Source: Peptostreptococcaceae bacterium (GTDB lineage Bacteria > Bacillota_A > Clostridia > Peptostreptococcales > Anaerovoracaceae). From it: a stretch of 5,679 nucleotides of DNA. A program made the position numbers and the translations under genes. This document shows, piece after piece, positions 1 to 5,443 of this stretch (positions within the stretch are counted from its first letter, which is position 1; every line of letters starts with the position of its first letter). Below the pieces are notes generated by a model. The model did no database searches. It was not told where the DNA came from and saw only the letters and a program-made list of their open reading frames with translations. The DNA lies in NCBI GenBank assembly GCA_016650135.1, contig JAENWH010000143.1, positions 1 through 5,679 on the forward strand, written 5' to 3'.

Positions 1-251
1 TTAGGATTATATTTATCACCTAAAAATCCTGCTACAAATTGGCCCAGACCAAAACCAAGGGTGAATATGGTGAATAATACACCGAATTCTGTGTTTGTAA
101 GGTTAAAATCCTCTTGAATATATTTGGTGGCTGGCCCTAAATTATAATTCGACGCAAAGTAGAAGTTATACAGTGCAATCATGGTGAAAAATACCCTTAA
201 TTGAACGGGATGAAGTGTATTAGTTTTTATGACAATATGCTTTTCATTCAT
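1..251 (-). CDS. Major facilitator superfamily transporter, N-terminal part (cut by window edge)
   Basis: Reading the minus strand from the ATG at 251-249 gives 83 codons open to the window edge, beginning MNEKHIVIKTNTLHPVQLRV. A short cytoplasmic N-terminus is followed by a hydrophobic segment at about residues 20-40 (TM1), a polar stretch (KYIQEDFNLTNTEF), and a second glycine-rich hydrophobic segment at about 57-77 (TM2). This ends in GFLGDKY (75-81), which matches MFS motif A (G-x-L-x-D-R/K) of the loop between TM2 and TM3. That places it in the major facilitator superfamily of inner-membrane secondary transporters; the layout resembles organic-anion type MFS permeases, but the substrate is not readable. 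The start is supported by AAGGAG seven bases upstream. It is divergent from the sigma-54 activator, and nothing ties it to the guanidino operon. Only about a fifth of the expected 400-450 residues is present. Confidence 0.8.
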   Translation of the reverse strand, partial: MNEKHIVIKTNTLHPVQLRVFFTMIALYNFYFASNYNLGPATKYIQEDFNLTNTEFGVLFTIFTLGFGLGQFVAGFLGDKYNP

Positions 252-648
252 AATATCTCCTTGTCGTTCGGAAAAAATATATTACCATAGGCAATTAACT
301 TGACTTATCTAGCTTCATAGAGAAGGATTTTCCAAAGAATTTAATTATATTCTTGGTTACTTTACCATGTTCATCATCATTTTTCAACTATTATATATAA
401 GCTGTTGTACTTTTAATTTCAATGAAAATTTCCTGGTGGGATTGACAGGATGGGTTTGGGATAAAATATTATGAAAAAATAATATATATAGTAAAAGTAT
501 TTGATTGTTTTTCAATGTCATATTTTATACCTCTAAAATATTTGATCGACATATAAAAAAGAAATAAGCATTATTGGCAAAAAAGATATTAATAATGAAC
601 CGGTTCTGATACTTGACTTTTTAGACAGAATATTTCCGGTGGACAGTT

Positions 649-666
649 CGTGATTTACGTGATTTA
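649..666. repeat. Tandem 9-bp direct repeat, two perfect copies of CGTGATTTA
   Basis: CGTGATTTA occurs at 649-657 and again immediately at 658-666. It lies about 45 bp upstream of the candidate extended -10 promoter. Adjacent 9-bp direct repeats could be a tandem regulator site, but chance slippage in AT-rich DNA is equally possible. Confidence 0.5.
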
Positions 667-708
667 TTTAATATTAATTAGAGGTGTATATAAAAGTTTT
701 GTAATCTT

Positions 709-717
709 TGATATAAT
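709..717 (+). promoter_or_regulatory. Candidate extended -10 promoter for the sigma-54 activator gene
   Basis: TGATATAAT reads as an extended -10 (TG-N-TATAAT) with a perfect TATAAT at 712-717. No good -35 hexamer is found 16-18 bases upstream, which is tolerated for extended -10 promoters. Transcription would start near 724 and leave an untranslated leader of about 215 nt before the activator ATG at 939. A second, weaker possibility is TTGACA at 750-755 with a poor -10 (CTTTAT) 17 bases on. Confidence 0.35.
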
Positions 718-938
718 GGTTTAAATGAAGCGTCACTTAATGGTTAGATTTGACATAGAATGCCTTAAGATCCTTTATTTACAGACATCCTAGTCTAGAG
801 ATAATTGCTACATAGATAAGATTGATTTTCAAAACGAATTTAGGTAAATAAATTCTAGTGAAGGTCGTTTGCTAGAGGTAGGATTGAAAAGTCTTATTAT
901 TTAACTGGATTAATCAATATTAAAGGAGAAATGTAAAA

Positions 939-2324
939 ATGAATAATAAGAGTATCGAGTTTCTGGAAGAACAACTTGAGACATTAAGCATAGCTATTAA
1001 TTCATCCTTTGATGGGTTACACATACTGGACAAAGATGGATATACATTAATGATAAATGAAGCATGTGAAAGAATCGAGGGAATAAGTTCGAAAGCCATA
1101 GGAAATAAGAATGTAAGGCAATTGGTAGACGAGGGCTATTTTTCTGAATCTGTAACATTGAAAGTTTTAGAAAAAAAAGCCCCTGTGACCATGATACAAA
1201 AAGTTAAGAATGGAAATGAAGTTTTAGTTACTGGTATGCCAATATATAAAAATGGTATTATTGATAAAGTGATTATTAATTCTAGAGATATTACTGAACT
1301 AAATTTGCTAAAAAATGGAATTTTGGAAAGTAATCTTCTATTAGAAAAATATCAAGAAGAATGGCAAAAACTCCACTCAATAATAATGGATGTGGGAGAT
1401 ATCGTTTGCAATAGTGAATCTATGAAAAAAATTATTAACATGTCGGTACATGTTGCTAAAGTTGAGTCTACTATACTAATAACGGGAGAATCAGGAACGG
1501 GAAAGGGGATTATTAGTAAACTTATACATGATAACAGTCTTCGAAAGAACAACTCTTTCGTTAAGATTGATTGTGGAAGTATACCTGAGGCATTATTTGA
1601 ATCAGAAGTATTTGGATATGAAAAGGGAGCATTTACAGGAGCCGATAGCCAAGGCAAAATGGGTCTTGCGCAGTTGGCTGATGAAGGTACTTTATTTTTG
1701 GATGAAATAGGTGAAGTGCCTTTATCAATTCAAGTTAAGCTATTAAGATTGATACAAGATAAGGAAATTGTCCGAGTCGGTGGGAAAACAGTTATACCAG
1801 TTAATATTAGAATAATTGCTGCGACAAATAAGGACTTGTCAAAAATGGTGAAGGAATGCAAATTTAGAGAGGATTTATTTTATAGACTCAATGTTATACC
1901 AATACATATACCTCCGCTTGTAGAAAGAAAAGAAGATATCACAAGCCTAATATCGCATAAAATAAAAAAAATAAATGATAAGTACGGAACTAATAAACAC
2001 TTGTCGCTAGAAGTGATTGAAAAACTAATGGATTATAATTGGCCGGGTAATGTAAGAGAACTAGAGAATATTATAGAACGAATTGTAATTCTATCAGTGG
2101 AAAATACGATAGGAGTTGAAAGTCTTCCGAATACATTAATGCAAAGCAAACAACATTCAGCATTTAGGAGCAACACTTCACTTAGAGGAATGACAGAAAT
2201 GGTTGAAAGAGAAATATTTGAAGAGTTATTGTCTAAAAAGCTTTCTGCAGAGAAAATATCAAAGACTCTGCAAATAGATGTAACTACAGTGAGAAGAAAG
2301 TTGCATAAATATAAATTAACCTGA
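939..2324 (+). CDS. PAS-domain sigma-54-dependent transcriptional activator (enhancer-binding protein)
   Basis: This 461-residue protein has the three-part layout of one-component sigma-54 activators. A PAS sensor lies at about residues 12-120 (SSFDGLHILDKDGYTLMINEA; it ends in RDITE at 116-120). A linker helix, about 120-150, follows. The AAA+ domain, about 155-385, carries Walker A GESGTGKG (183-190), the sigma-54-contacting GAFTGA loop (230-235), Walker B TLFLDE (251-256), sensor I ATNKDL (295-300), arginine-finger segment FREDLFYRL (309-317) and sensor II WPGNVREL (368-375). A Fis-type helix-turn-helix, about 436-457, ends the protein. There is no phospho-receiver domain, so a ligand bound by PAS is the likely signal. 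Walker A ends in G190 where most family members have glutamate. The start is supported by AAAGGAG at 922-928. Its position directly upstream of a -24/-12 promoter strongly suggests it activates the downstream hydrolase/symporter operon. Confidence 0.95.
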   Translation: MNNKSIEFLEEQLETLSIAINSSFDGLHILDKDGYTLMINEACERIEGISSKAIGNKNVRQLVDEGYFSESVTLKVLEKKAPVTMIQKVKNGNEVLVTGMPIYKNGIIDKVIINSRDITELNLLKNGILESNLLLEKYQEEWQKLHSIIMDVGDIVCNSESMKKIINMSVHVAKVESTILITGESGTGKGIISKLIHDNSLRKNNSFVKIDCGSIPEALFESEVFGYEKGAFTGADSQGKMGLAQLADEGTLFLDEIGEVPLSIQVKLLRLIQDKEIVRVGGKTVIPVNIRIIAATNKDLSKMVKECKFREDLFYRLNVIPIHIPPLVERKEDITSLISHKIKKINDKYGTNKHLSLEVIEKLMDYNWPGNVRELENIIERIVILSVENTIGVESLPNTLMQSKQHSAFRSNTSLRGMTEMVEREIFEELLSKKLSAEKISKTLQIDVTTVRRKLHKYKLT

Positions 2325-2337
2325 TGAATATGGAAAA

Positions 2338-2351
2338 ATGCAAAATTGCAT
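2338..2351. promoter_or_regulatory. Palindromic candidate activator-binding site 1 (UAS)
   Basis: ATGCAAAATTGCAT consists of perfect 6-bp arms ATGCAA/TTGCAT around a 2-bp centre. It starts 14 bases after the activator stop codon and lies about 200 bp upstream of the predicted sigma-54 transcription start. That is a usual distance for upstream activating sequences bound by dimers of Fis-type HTH activators. A related copy follows 17 bp downstream. Assignment to this activator is inference from position and symmetry. Confidence 0.6.
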
Positions 2352-2354
2352 GTA

Positions 2355-2368
2355 GTGCATACTTGCAT
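2355..2368. promoter_or_regulatory. Palindromic candidate activator-binding site 2 (UAS)
   Basis: GTGCATACTTGCAT matches site 1 at 11 of 14 positions and keeps the TGCA-N4-TGCA dyad. Its centre is 17 bp from that of site 1. Paired sites fit the cooperative oligomer binding known for sigma-54 activators. A weaker third dyad (TGCA-GTCA-TGCC) lies at 2436-2447. Confidence 0.55.
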
Positions 2369-2484
2369 TAGAAGTAAGAAAATGTTGATATAAAAGGCTA
2401 GAATCATAAATAAATATCCGTAAATCATTATTAAGTGCAGTCATGCCTTGATTTTAATTTAAAATTAGATTTAAAAATAAGAAT

Positions 2485-2520
2485 AAAAGTCTTGAAATTC
2501 AAACCTTCAAGACTTTTTTT
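2485..2520 (+). terminator. Intrinsic terminator after the activator gene
   Basis: A perfect 12-bp stem pairs 2485-2496 (AAAAGTCTTGAA) with 2506-2517 (TTCAAGACTTTT) around a 9-nt loop, and the T-run continues to 2520. It lies 160 bases after the activator stop and ends 4 bases before the -24/-12 promoter. It should therefore insulate the sigma-54 operon from read-through of the activator transcript. The A-run on the left arm may let it work in both directions, though no gene on the other strand needs it. Confidence 0.85.
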
Positions 2521-2524
2521 AGGT

Positions 2525-2541
2525 TTGGCACAAATGTTGCT
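2525..2541 (+). promoter_or_regulatory. Sigma-54 (-24/-12) promoter of the ureohydrolase-symporter operon
   Basis: TTGGCACAAATGTTGCT fits the sigma-54 consensus TTGGCAC-N5-TTGCW exactly. The invariant GG is at 2527-2528 and the invariant GC at 2539-2540, with the required 10-bp gap between the dinucleotides. The predicted start is near 2552, giving a leader of about 40 nt before the ATG at 2592. The neighbouring sigma-54 activator gene and upstream palindromes support it. No competing sigma-A promoter of quality is seen between the terminator and the gene. Confidence 0.92.
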
Positions 2542-2591
2542 ATGTATATATGTGGAAGCTATATCAGCAATAAATTAAATGGAGGAAGTAA

Positions 2592-3542
2592 ATGAATATC
2601 TTATTTAAACCTGTTGACTCATTAGTATCACCAAGATTTTGTGGAATCAAAACGTTTATGAGAATTCCTAATGTAAGAGAAGTAGAAGGAGTAGATGTTG
2701 CTATTGTAGGGATACCTTTTGATACAGCGTCAACCTACCGTACAGGGTCTAGATTTGGACCTGCTGCAATAAGAGACATGTCAGTTACAGTTAGACCATA
2801 TAATATAAATATGGAAATAAATAGTTTTGAACATATTTCGGTAATTGATTATGGAGATTTGGATATTATACCGGGCTATATTGAGGAAAGCTATAAGATA
2901 ATGGAGGATGAATTAACAAAATTATTAAGTAATGATATAATCCCAATATGCATGGGTGGGGATCATTCCATTACGTTAGGTGAACTTAGGGCTGTTGCAA
3001 AAAAACATGGACCAGTTGCTTTAGTTCATTTTGATTCCCATACCGATACAGTGGATTCGTATTTTGGGAAGGCATATAACCATGGCACACCTTTTTATCA
3101 TGCGATAAAAGAAGGATTAATTGATCCAGAGCACTCAATTCAGGTTGGGATGCGTGGTAACCTTTACACACCTAATGGGTTTAAGGACTCTGAAGATTTG
3201 GGATTACAGGTTATTACAGCAAGAGAAATGCATAAAATTGGAATGGAAGAAACAGCTAAGAGAATAATGGATAGAGTAAATGGTAAAAAAGTATTTTTGA
3301 CTTTTGATATTGATTTTGTCGATCCAGCGTATGCACCAGGGACTGGAACAATCGAAATTGGGGGATTTACAAGTTTTGAAACTATGGAATTGATAAGAGG
3401 GGTAAAAGATTTGAATACTGTTGCTTTTGATCTTGTTGAGGTTGCCCCTTCGTATGACCCTACTCAAATAACAGCAAATTTGGCCGCAAATATTATTCAC
3501 GATTTTATCGCAATGGTTGCGATAAAAAGAAGAAATTTATAA
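2592..3542 (+). CDS. Ureohydrolase of the agmatinase / guanidino-acid hydrolase family
   Basis: This 316-residue cytoplasmic enzyme of the arginase/agmatinase fold should hydrolyse a guanidino compound to urea and an amine, using two Mn2+ ions (other metals in some members). All six metal ligands of the family are present: H125 in GGDHS (122-126), D148, H150 and D152 in DSHTD (148-152), and D239 and D241 in FDIDFVDPAYAPGTGT (238-253). The conserved late glutamate is E283 in DLVEVAP. Length and the APGTGT segment fit the agmatinase branch rather than arginase. DSHTD replaces the commoner DAHTD. Whether the substrate is agmatine, guanidinobutyrate, guanidinopropionate, guanidine or another compound cannot be decided. 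The start has GGAGG at 2581-2585. It is the first gene after the sigma-54 promoter, and its stop codon overlaps the next gene's ribosome binding site. Confidence 0.93.
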   Translation: MNILFKPVDSLVSPRFCGIKTFMRIPNVREVEGVDVAIVGIPFDTASTYRTGSRFGPAAIRDMSVTVRPYNINMEINSFEHISVIDYGDLDIIPGYIEESYKIMEDELTKLLSNDIIPICMGGDHSITLGELRAVAKKHGPVALVHFDSHTDTVDSYFGKAYNHGTPFYHAIKEGLIDPEHSIQVGMRGNLYTPNGFKDSEDLGLQVITAREMHKIGMEETAKRIMDRVNGKKVFLTFDIDFVDPAYAPGTGTIEIGGFTSFETMELIRGVKDLNTVAFDLVEVAPSYDPTQITANLAANIIHDFIAMVAIKRRNL

Positions 3543-3557
3543 GGAGGAGATGATATT

Positions 3558-4991
3558 ATGGTATCAGGAATTGATTATTTAATAATTATCATATATTTTG
3601 TTTTTTTACTGAGTGCTGGATTTGTTGCAATGAAAAAGGCGAAATCAAAGGATGATTATTTAGTTGCTGGTCGTATGCTGCCACTTCCGATGTTTACTGC
3701 TTGCATGGCGGCAGTTGTAATTGGAGGAGGATGCACTTTAGGAGGTGCAGAGTTAGCATATAAAAATGGAATATCAGCTATTTGGTTAGGTATTATGTAT
3801 GCTTTGGGAGTGGGATTGCTTGGATTCTTTATGTCCACTAAAATGGCCAATATGAGAATACTTAGCACAAATGAAGGTGTCGGACTTTTTTACGGGAAAC
3901 AAGCAAGATTAGTAAGTGCCCTTGTAACTTTAATTTATATTTTCATGATAGCAGTATTGCAAGTGGTTGGAATGGGCTCGATAATTCATGCTCTGCTTGG
4001 ATGGTCAATTCAAGTATCAATGGTAGCAGGAGGTTCAATTGTTCTGGTTTACCTATTTGTTGGTGGTATGTGGGCGGTGGCGTTCACTGATATTATTCAA
4101 TTTGTAATTATGACTGTGGGTGTTCTTATATTAGGACCATATTTTGCTTTACACGCAGCTGGAGGCGTTGATGGGCTAACTTCGACATTGCCAGCGAGTT
4201 ACTTTGATATGACTGCTTTGGGTTGGCCTAGAATTACTGCGTATATTCTCCTTTTGGTTCCAGGATTCATGGTAGGCCAGGATATTTGGCAAAAAGCATT
4301 TACTGCGAAAAATCCAAAGGTGGCAAAAAAAGGAATCATGCTTGCTTCTGGATACATTTTGCTTTATGCTGTTGGAACGGTAATATTTGGGATATGTCTT
4401 TATGCAGTAAATCCAGGGTTGACTGATACGAAGTTGGCATTTGCTGTTGCTGCAATAACTTTTATGCCACCAGGAGTTAAAGGACTCGTTTTAGCTGCAG
4501 CATTAGCAGCAATTATGTCAACAGCAAATGGAGGTATTCTTGGATCCTCAACAGTCATCTACAACGACATAATATGCAGATATATAAAAGTCCCTGAAAA
4601 AAATGAAATTTGGGTTAATCGTTTCTTAGCAGCAGGTGTTACTGTACTTACCGTTATTGTAGCCTTATGGCTTCAAAGTGTACTCGTGGCATTGGATGTT
4701 GCTTATGCATACCTCTCGGGATGTGTTTTTGTTCCTCTGGTAGCAGCCTTTATATTAAAAAGAGTAAGCGCGAGAGCGGGATTATATTCACTTTGTGCTA
4801 GTTTTGTAACAGTAACGTTTTTCTTCTTCAAAGATGGTCTAACTGCGTTGACACCAATACAATATGGAATTGCAGTCAGTCTAATTGTTTTCTTTGTTGT
4901 TAATGCAATTGATAAAAAGAAAACTGAGATTATTTTTGATAACGGAACAGTAATAGATGTTGCATTACAACGCGAAAATGCTGAAATATAA
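3558..4991 (+). CDS. Sodium:solute symporter (SSS family), probable guanidino-compound importer
   Basis: This 477-residue integral membrane protein has about 13 hydrophobic segments (roughly 5-23, 42-60, 73-93, 117-140, 153-170, 174-197, 225-241, 257-283, 300-325, 355-375, 378-399, 408-424, 432-450) and a short polar C-terminal tail. The early DYLVAGR (33-39) and the GGMWAVAFTDIIQF segment (169-182) are SSS family signatures. AAIMSTANGG (317-326) places S321 and T322 where this family's Na2 site supplies serine/threonine ligands. It couples uptake of an organic solute to Na+; relatives carry proline, pantothenate, urea, sugars and others. Pairing with a ureohydrolase suggests it imports that enzyme's substrate. 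The ribosome binding site AAGGAGG (3541-3547) overlaps the upstream stop, with 15 bases between the genes, so the two are co-transcribed and probably translationally linked. No terminator follows closely; the first strong one is at 5204. Confidence 0.95.
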   Translation: MVSGIDYLIIIIYFVFLLSAGFVAMKKAKSKDDYLVAGRMLPLPMFTACMAAVVIGGGCTLGGAELAYKNGISAIWLGIMYALGVGLLGFFMSTKMANMRILSTNEGVGLFYGKQARLVSALVTLIYIFMIAVLQVVGMGSIIHALLGWSIQVSMVAGGSIVLVYLFVGGMWAVAFTDIIQFVIMTVGVLILGPYFALHAAGGVDGLTSTLPASYFDMTALGWPRITAYILLLVPGFMVGQDIWQKAFTAKNPKVAKKGIMLASGYILLYAVGTVIFGICLYAVNPGLTDTKLAFAVAAITFMPPGVKGLVLAAALAAIMSTANGGILGSSTVIYNDIICRYIKVPEKNEIWVNRFLAAGVTVLTVIVALWLQSVLVALDVAYAYLSGCVFVPLVAAFILKRVSARAGLYSLCASFVTVTFFFFKDGLTALTPIQYGIAVSLIVFFVVNAIDKKKTEIIFDNGTVIDVALQRENAEI

Positions 4992-5153
4992 ATCAAAATT
5001 TATTTTTATATTTACCAAAATGATGAGGAATACGAAACGGCATAAATATAAGCGTTAAGGATAAGCCATAAGCTGGGATACATGTTATAAAGACATTATA
5101 GCACCGTGCCACAGTGAAATATAACGCATTGATTTCAACGTTTAAAGGCAAAT
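4992..5153. other. Intergenic DNA after the symporter; no feature recognised
   Basis: About 160 bases follow the symporter stop before the tRNA-like fragment. I see no strong terminator hairpin, no tRNA 5' half and no credible ORF. A minus-strand extended -10 match (TGC then TATAAT, complement of 5095-5103) occurs without a good -35 or a gene to serve. GCACCGTGC at 5101-5109 is a small perfect dyad of unknown meaning. Confidence 0.5.
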
Positions 5154-5206
5154 GCTACCAGCTTGGGAAGCTGGTAGCGAGGGTTCGTTTCCCTTCATCC
5201 GCACCA
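5154..5206 (+). pseudogene. Truncated tRNA 3' half (glycine-tRNA-like body) with proline-type GGG anticodon loop
   Basis: Bases 5158-5206 have exact tRNA geometry from the anticodon arm onward: stem CCAGC/GCTGG with loop TTGGGAA (U33 present, anticodon GGG), a 4-nt variable loop, T-stem GAGGG/CCCTT with loop TTCGTTT, acceptor strand CATCCGC, discriminator A, and encoded CCA. The matching 5' acceptor strand GCGGATG and a D-arm are absent upstream, and T-loop position 58, almost always A, is T. The gene is therefore broken. The T-arm and acceptor resemble a Firmicute glycine tRNA as I remember it, whereas GGG plus discriminator A are proline-like. The anticodon arm extends to an 11-bp perfect dyad, 5154-5164 with 5168-5178, in which upstream GCTA pairs with the variable loop TAGC. 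This is not normal for a tRNA and suggests a fold-back rearrangement. Confidence 0.6.
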
Positions 5207-5270
5207 AAGAAAAAAGCACTCTTCACGAGTGCTTTTTTCTTTGGAACAAATCATGGAGGGAATCGAACCC
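5181..5270. repeat. Long imperfect inverted repeat of tRNA T-arm sequence around a terminator
   Basis: The left arm GGGTTCGTTTCCCTTCAT (5181-5198) is matched by the right arm ATGGAGGGAATCGAACCC (5253-5270). The pairing is 18 positions with one mismatch and one G-U. The arms flank, on nearly the same axis, the 18-bp terminator hairpin. The minus-strand copy has the canonical T-loop TTCGATT that the plus-strand copy has lost. It may be the remnant of a second, oppositely oriented tRNA, or of an inverted duplication. Confidence 0.7.
5204..5244. terminator. Strong bidirectional intrinsic terminator
   Basis: A perfect 18-bp stem joins 5204-5221 to 5227-5244 around the 5-nt loop TTCAC. Its core AGCACTC/GAGTGCT is flanked by A6 on the left and T6 on the right, so it can terminate transcription from either side. 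The left arm starts in the CCA end of the tRNA remnant, as expected for the original terminator of that tRNA gene. It is also the first strong terminator downstream of the symporter and may end the sigma-54 operon about 210 nt after its stop. Confidence 0.85.
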
Positions 5271-5398
5271 GAAATGGCATCGAGCGTTAAGAAAACAATC
5301 GCGGATTGTTTTTATCGAAGAGGGTCCGAAGCCCTGTACTTGGGCGAGGACGGCGGCTGCAGGAATAACAGGCAAAGCTGCCGTGTAATTCCCTTCAT
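5253..5398 (+). other. Possible structured RNA segment (about 146 nt), GC-richer than surroundings
   Basis: The ends pair in an 11-bp helix: ATGGAGGGAAT (5253-5263) with ATTCCCTTCAT (5388-5398), one G-U. Inside are a perfect 9-bp hairpin AAAACAATC-GCG-GATTGTTTT (5292-5312) and an 8-bp hairpin ACGGCGGC/GCTGCCGT (5350-5357 with 5377-5384, one G-U). A small AGGG/CCCT stem (5321-5324 with 5332-5335) is also possible. The 5' strand of the closing helix can instead pair with the tRNA remnant at 5181-5198, so the two folds exclude each other. No known RNA family was recognised, there is no clear promoter, and it could be scrambled tRNA-operon debris. Confidence 0.3.
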
Positions 5399-5443
5399 CC
5401 GCTACTTACTTTGAAAAAGAATTTATTTAGAGTATTAACCTTA

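Larger units (their letters stand above)
252..938. other. Long AT-rich divergent intergenic region
   Basis: These 687 bases separate the divergent MFS and activator genes. I see no convincing ORF, RNA gene or hairpin terminator. Contents worth noting are a 10-bp palindrome GAACCGGTTC at 597-606, a perfect tandem 9-bp repeat CGTGATTTA at 649-666, and a candidate extended -10 promoter at 709-717. No -24/-12 sigma-54 promoter and no copy of the TGCA-N4-TGCA palindromes found upstream of the hydrolase operon are visible here, so the activator gene does not appear to be autoregulated through that site. The length is unusual for a compact clostridial genome and could include decayed sequence, but no recognisable coding remnant was found. 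Confidence 0.6.
5189..5402. repeat. 14-bp direct repeat of a tRNA 3' end, offset exactly 200 bp
   Basis: TTCCCTTCATCCGC is present at 5189-5202, inside the tRNA remnant, and again at 5389-5402. The second copy continues ATTCCCTTCATCCGCT (5388-5403), closer to a normal glycine tRNA 3' end with discriminator T, but it has no T-stem 5' strand or anticodon arm before it. Direct repeats of tRNA 3' ends are the classic footprint of site-specific integration; here only about 186 bp lie between them and no integrase gene is present. Confidence 0.6.

Noticed and set aside
750..778. TTGACA with a CTTTAT -10 at 17 bp as the activator promoter
   Set aside because: The -35 is perfect but the -10 is poor (CTTTAT); the extended -10 at 709-717 is at least as likely, so it is mentioned only as an alternative.
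1352..1657. Minus-strand open frame inside the activator gene (and similar frames at 2033-2428, 2986-3500, 3656-3868, 4703-4996)
   Set aside because: These are shadows opposite well-supported genes with full domain motifs; none has a ribosome binding site or family resemblance.
2436..2447. Third TGCA-N4-TGCC dyad upstream of the sigma-54 promoter
   Set aside because: One arm is imperfect and the outer bases do not match sites 1 and 2, so it is not listed as a separate binding site.
2451..2465. AT-only inverted repeat ATTTTAA-T-TTAAAAT
   Set aside because: Simple AT composition makes this expected by chance. It may add DNA flexibility between the activator sites and the promoter, but there is no specific evidence.
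5095..5111. Minus-strand TGGCAC followed by GGTGC and TATAAT, resembling half a sigma-54 promoter
   Set aside because: The -12 element TTGC is missing at the required distance, and no gene on that strand follows.
5253..5345. Complete minus-strand serine/leucine-type tRNA
   Set aside because: Only the T-loop matches. The anticodon-like hairpin lacks U33, the T-stem has just three pairs, and no acceptor partner for CCATGAT exists.
5152..5388. A 78-codon plus-strand reading frame starting in the tRNA remnant
   Set aside because: It runs through the tRNA 3' half and the terminator hairpin, has no ribosome binding site, and its SWRESNPK-type stretch is the familiar artefact of translating across antisense tRNA T-arm sequence.
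5229..5414. A 61-codon plus-strand reading frame (GTG start; internal ATG at 5253, MEGIEPEMASS)
   Set aside because: The start lies inside the terminator stem, neither start has a Shine-Dalgarno sequence, and most of the frame overlaps paired repeat sequence. I recognise no protein family.
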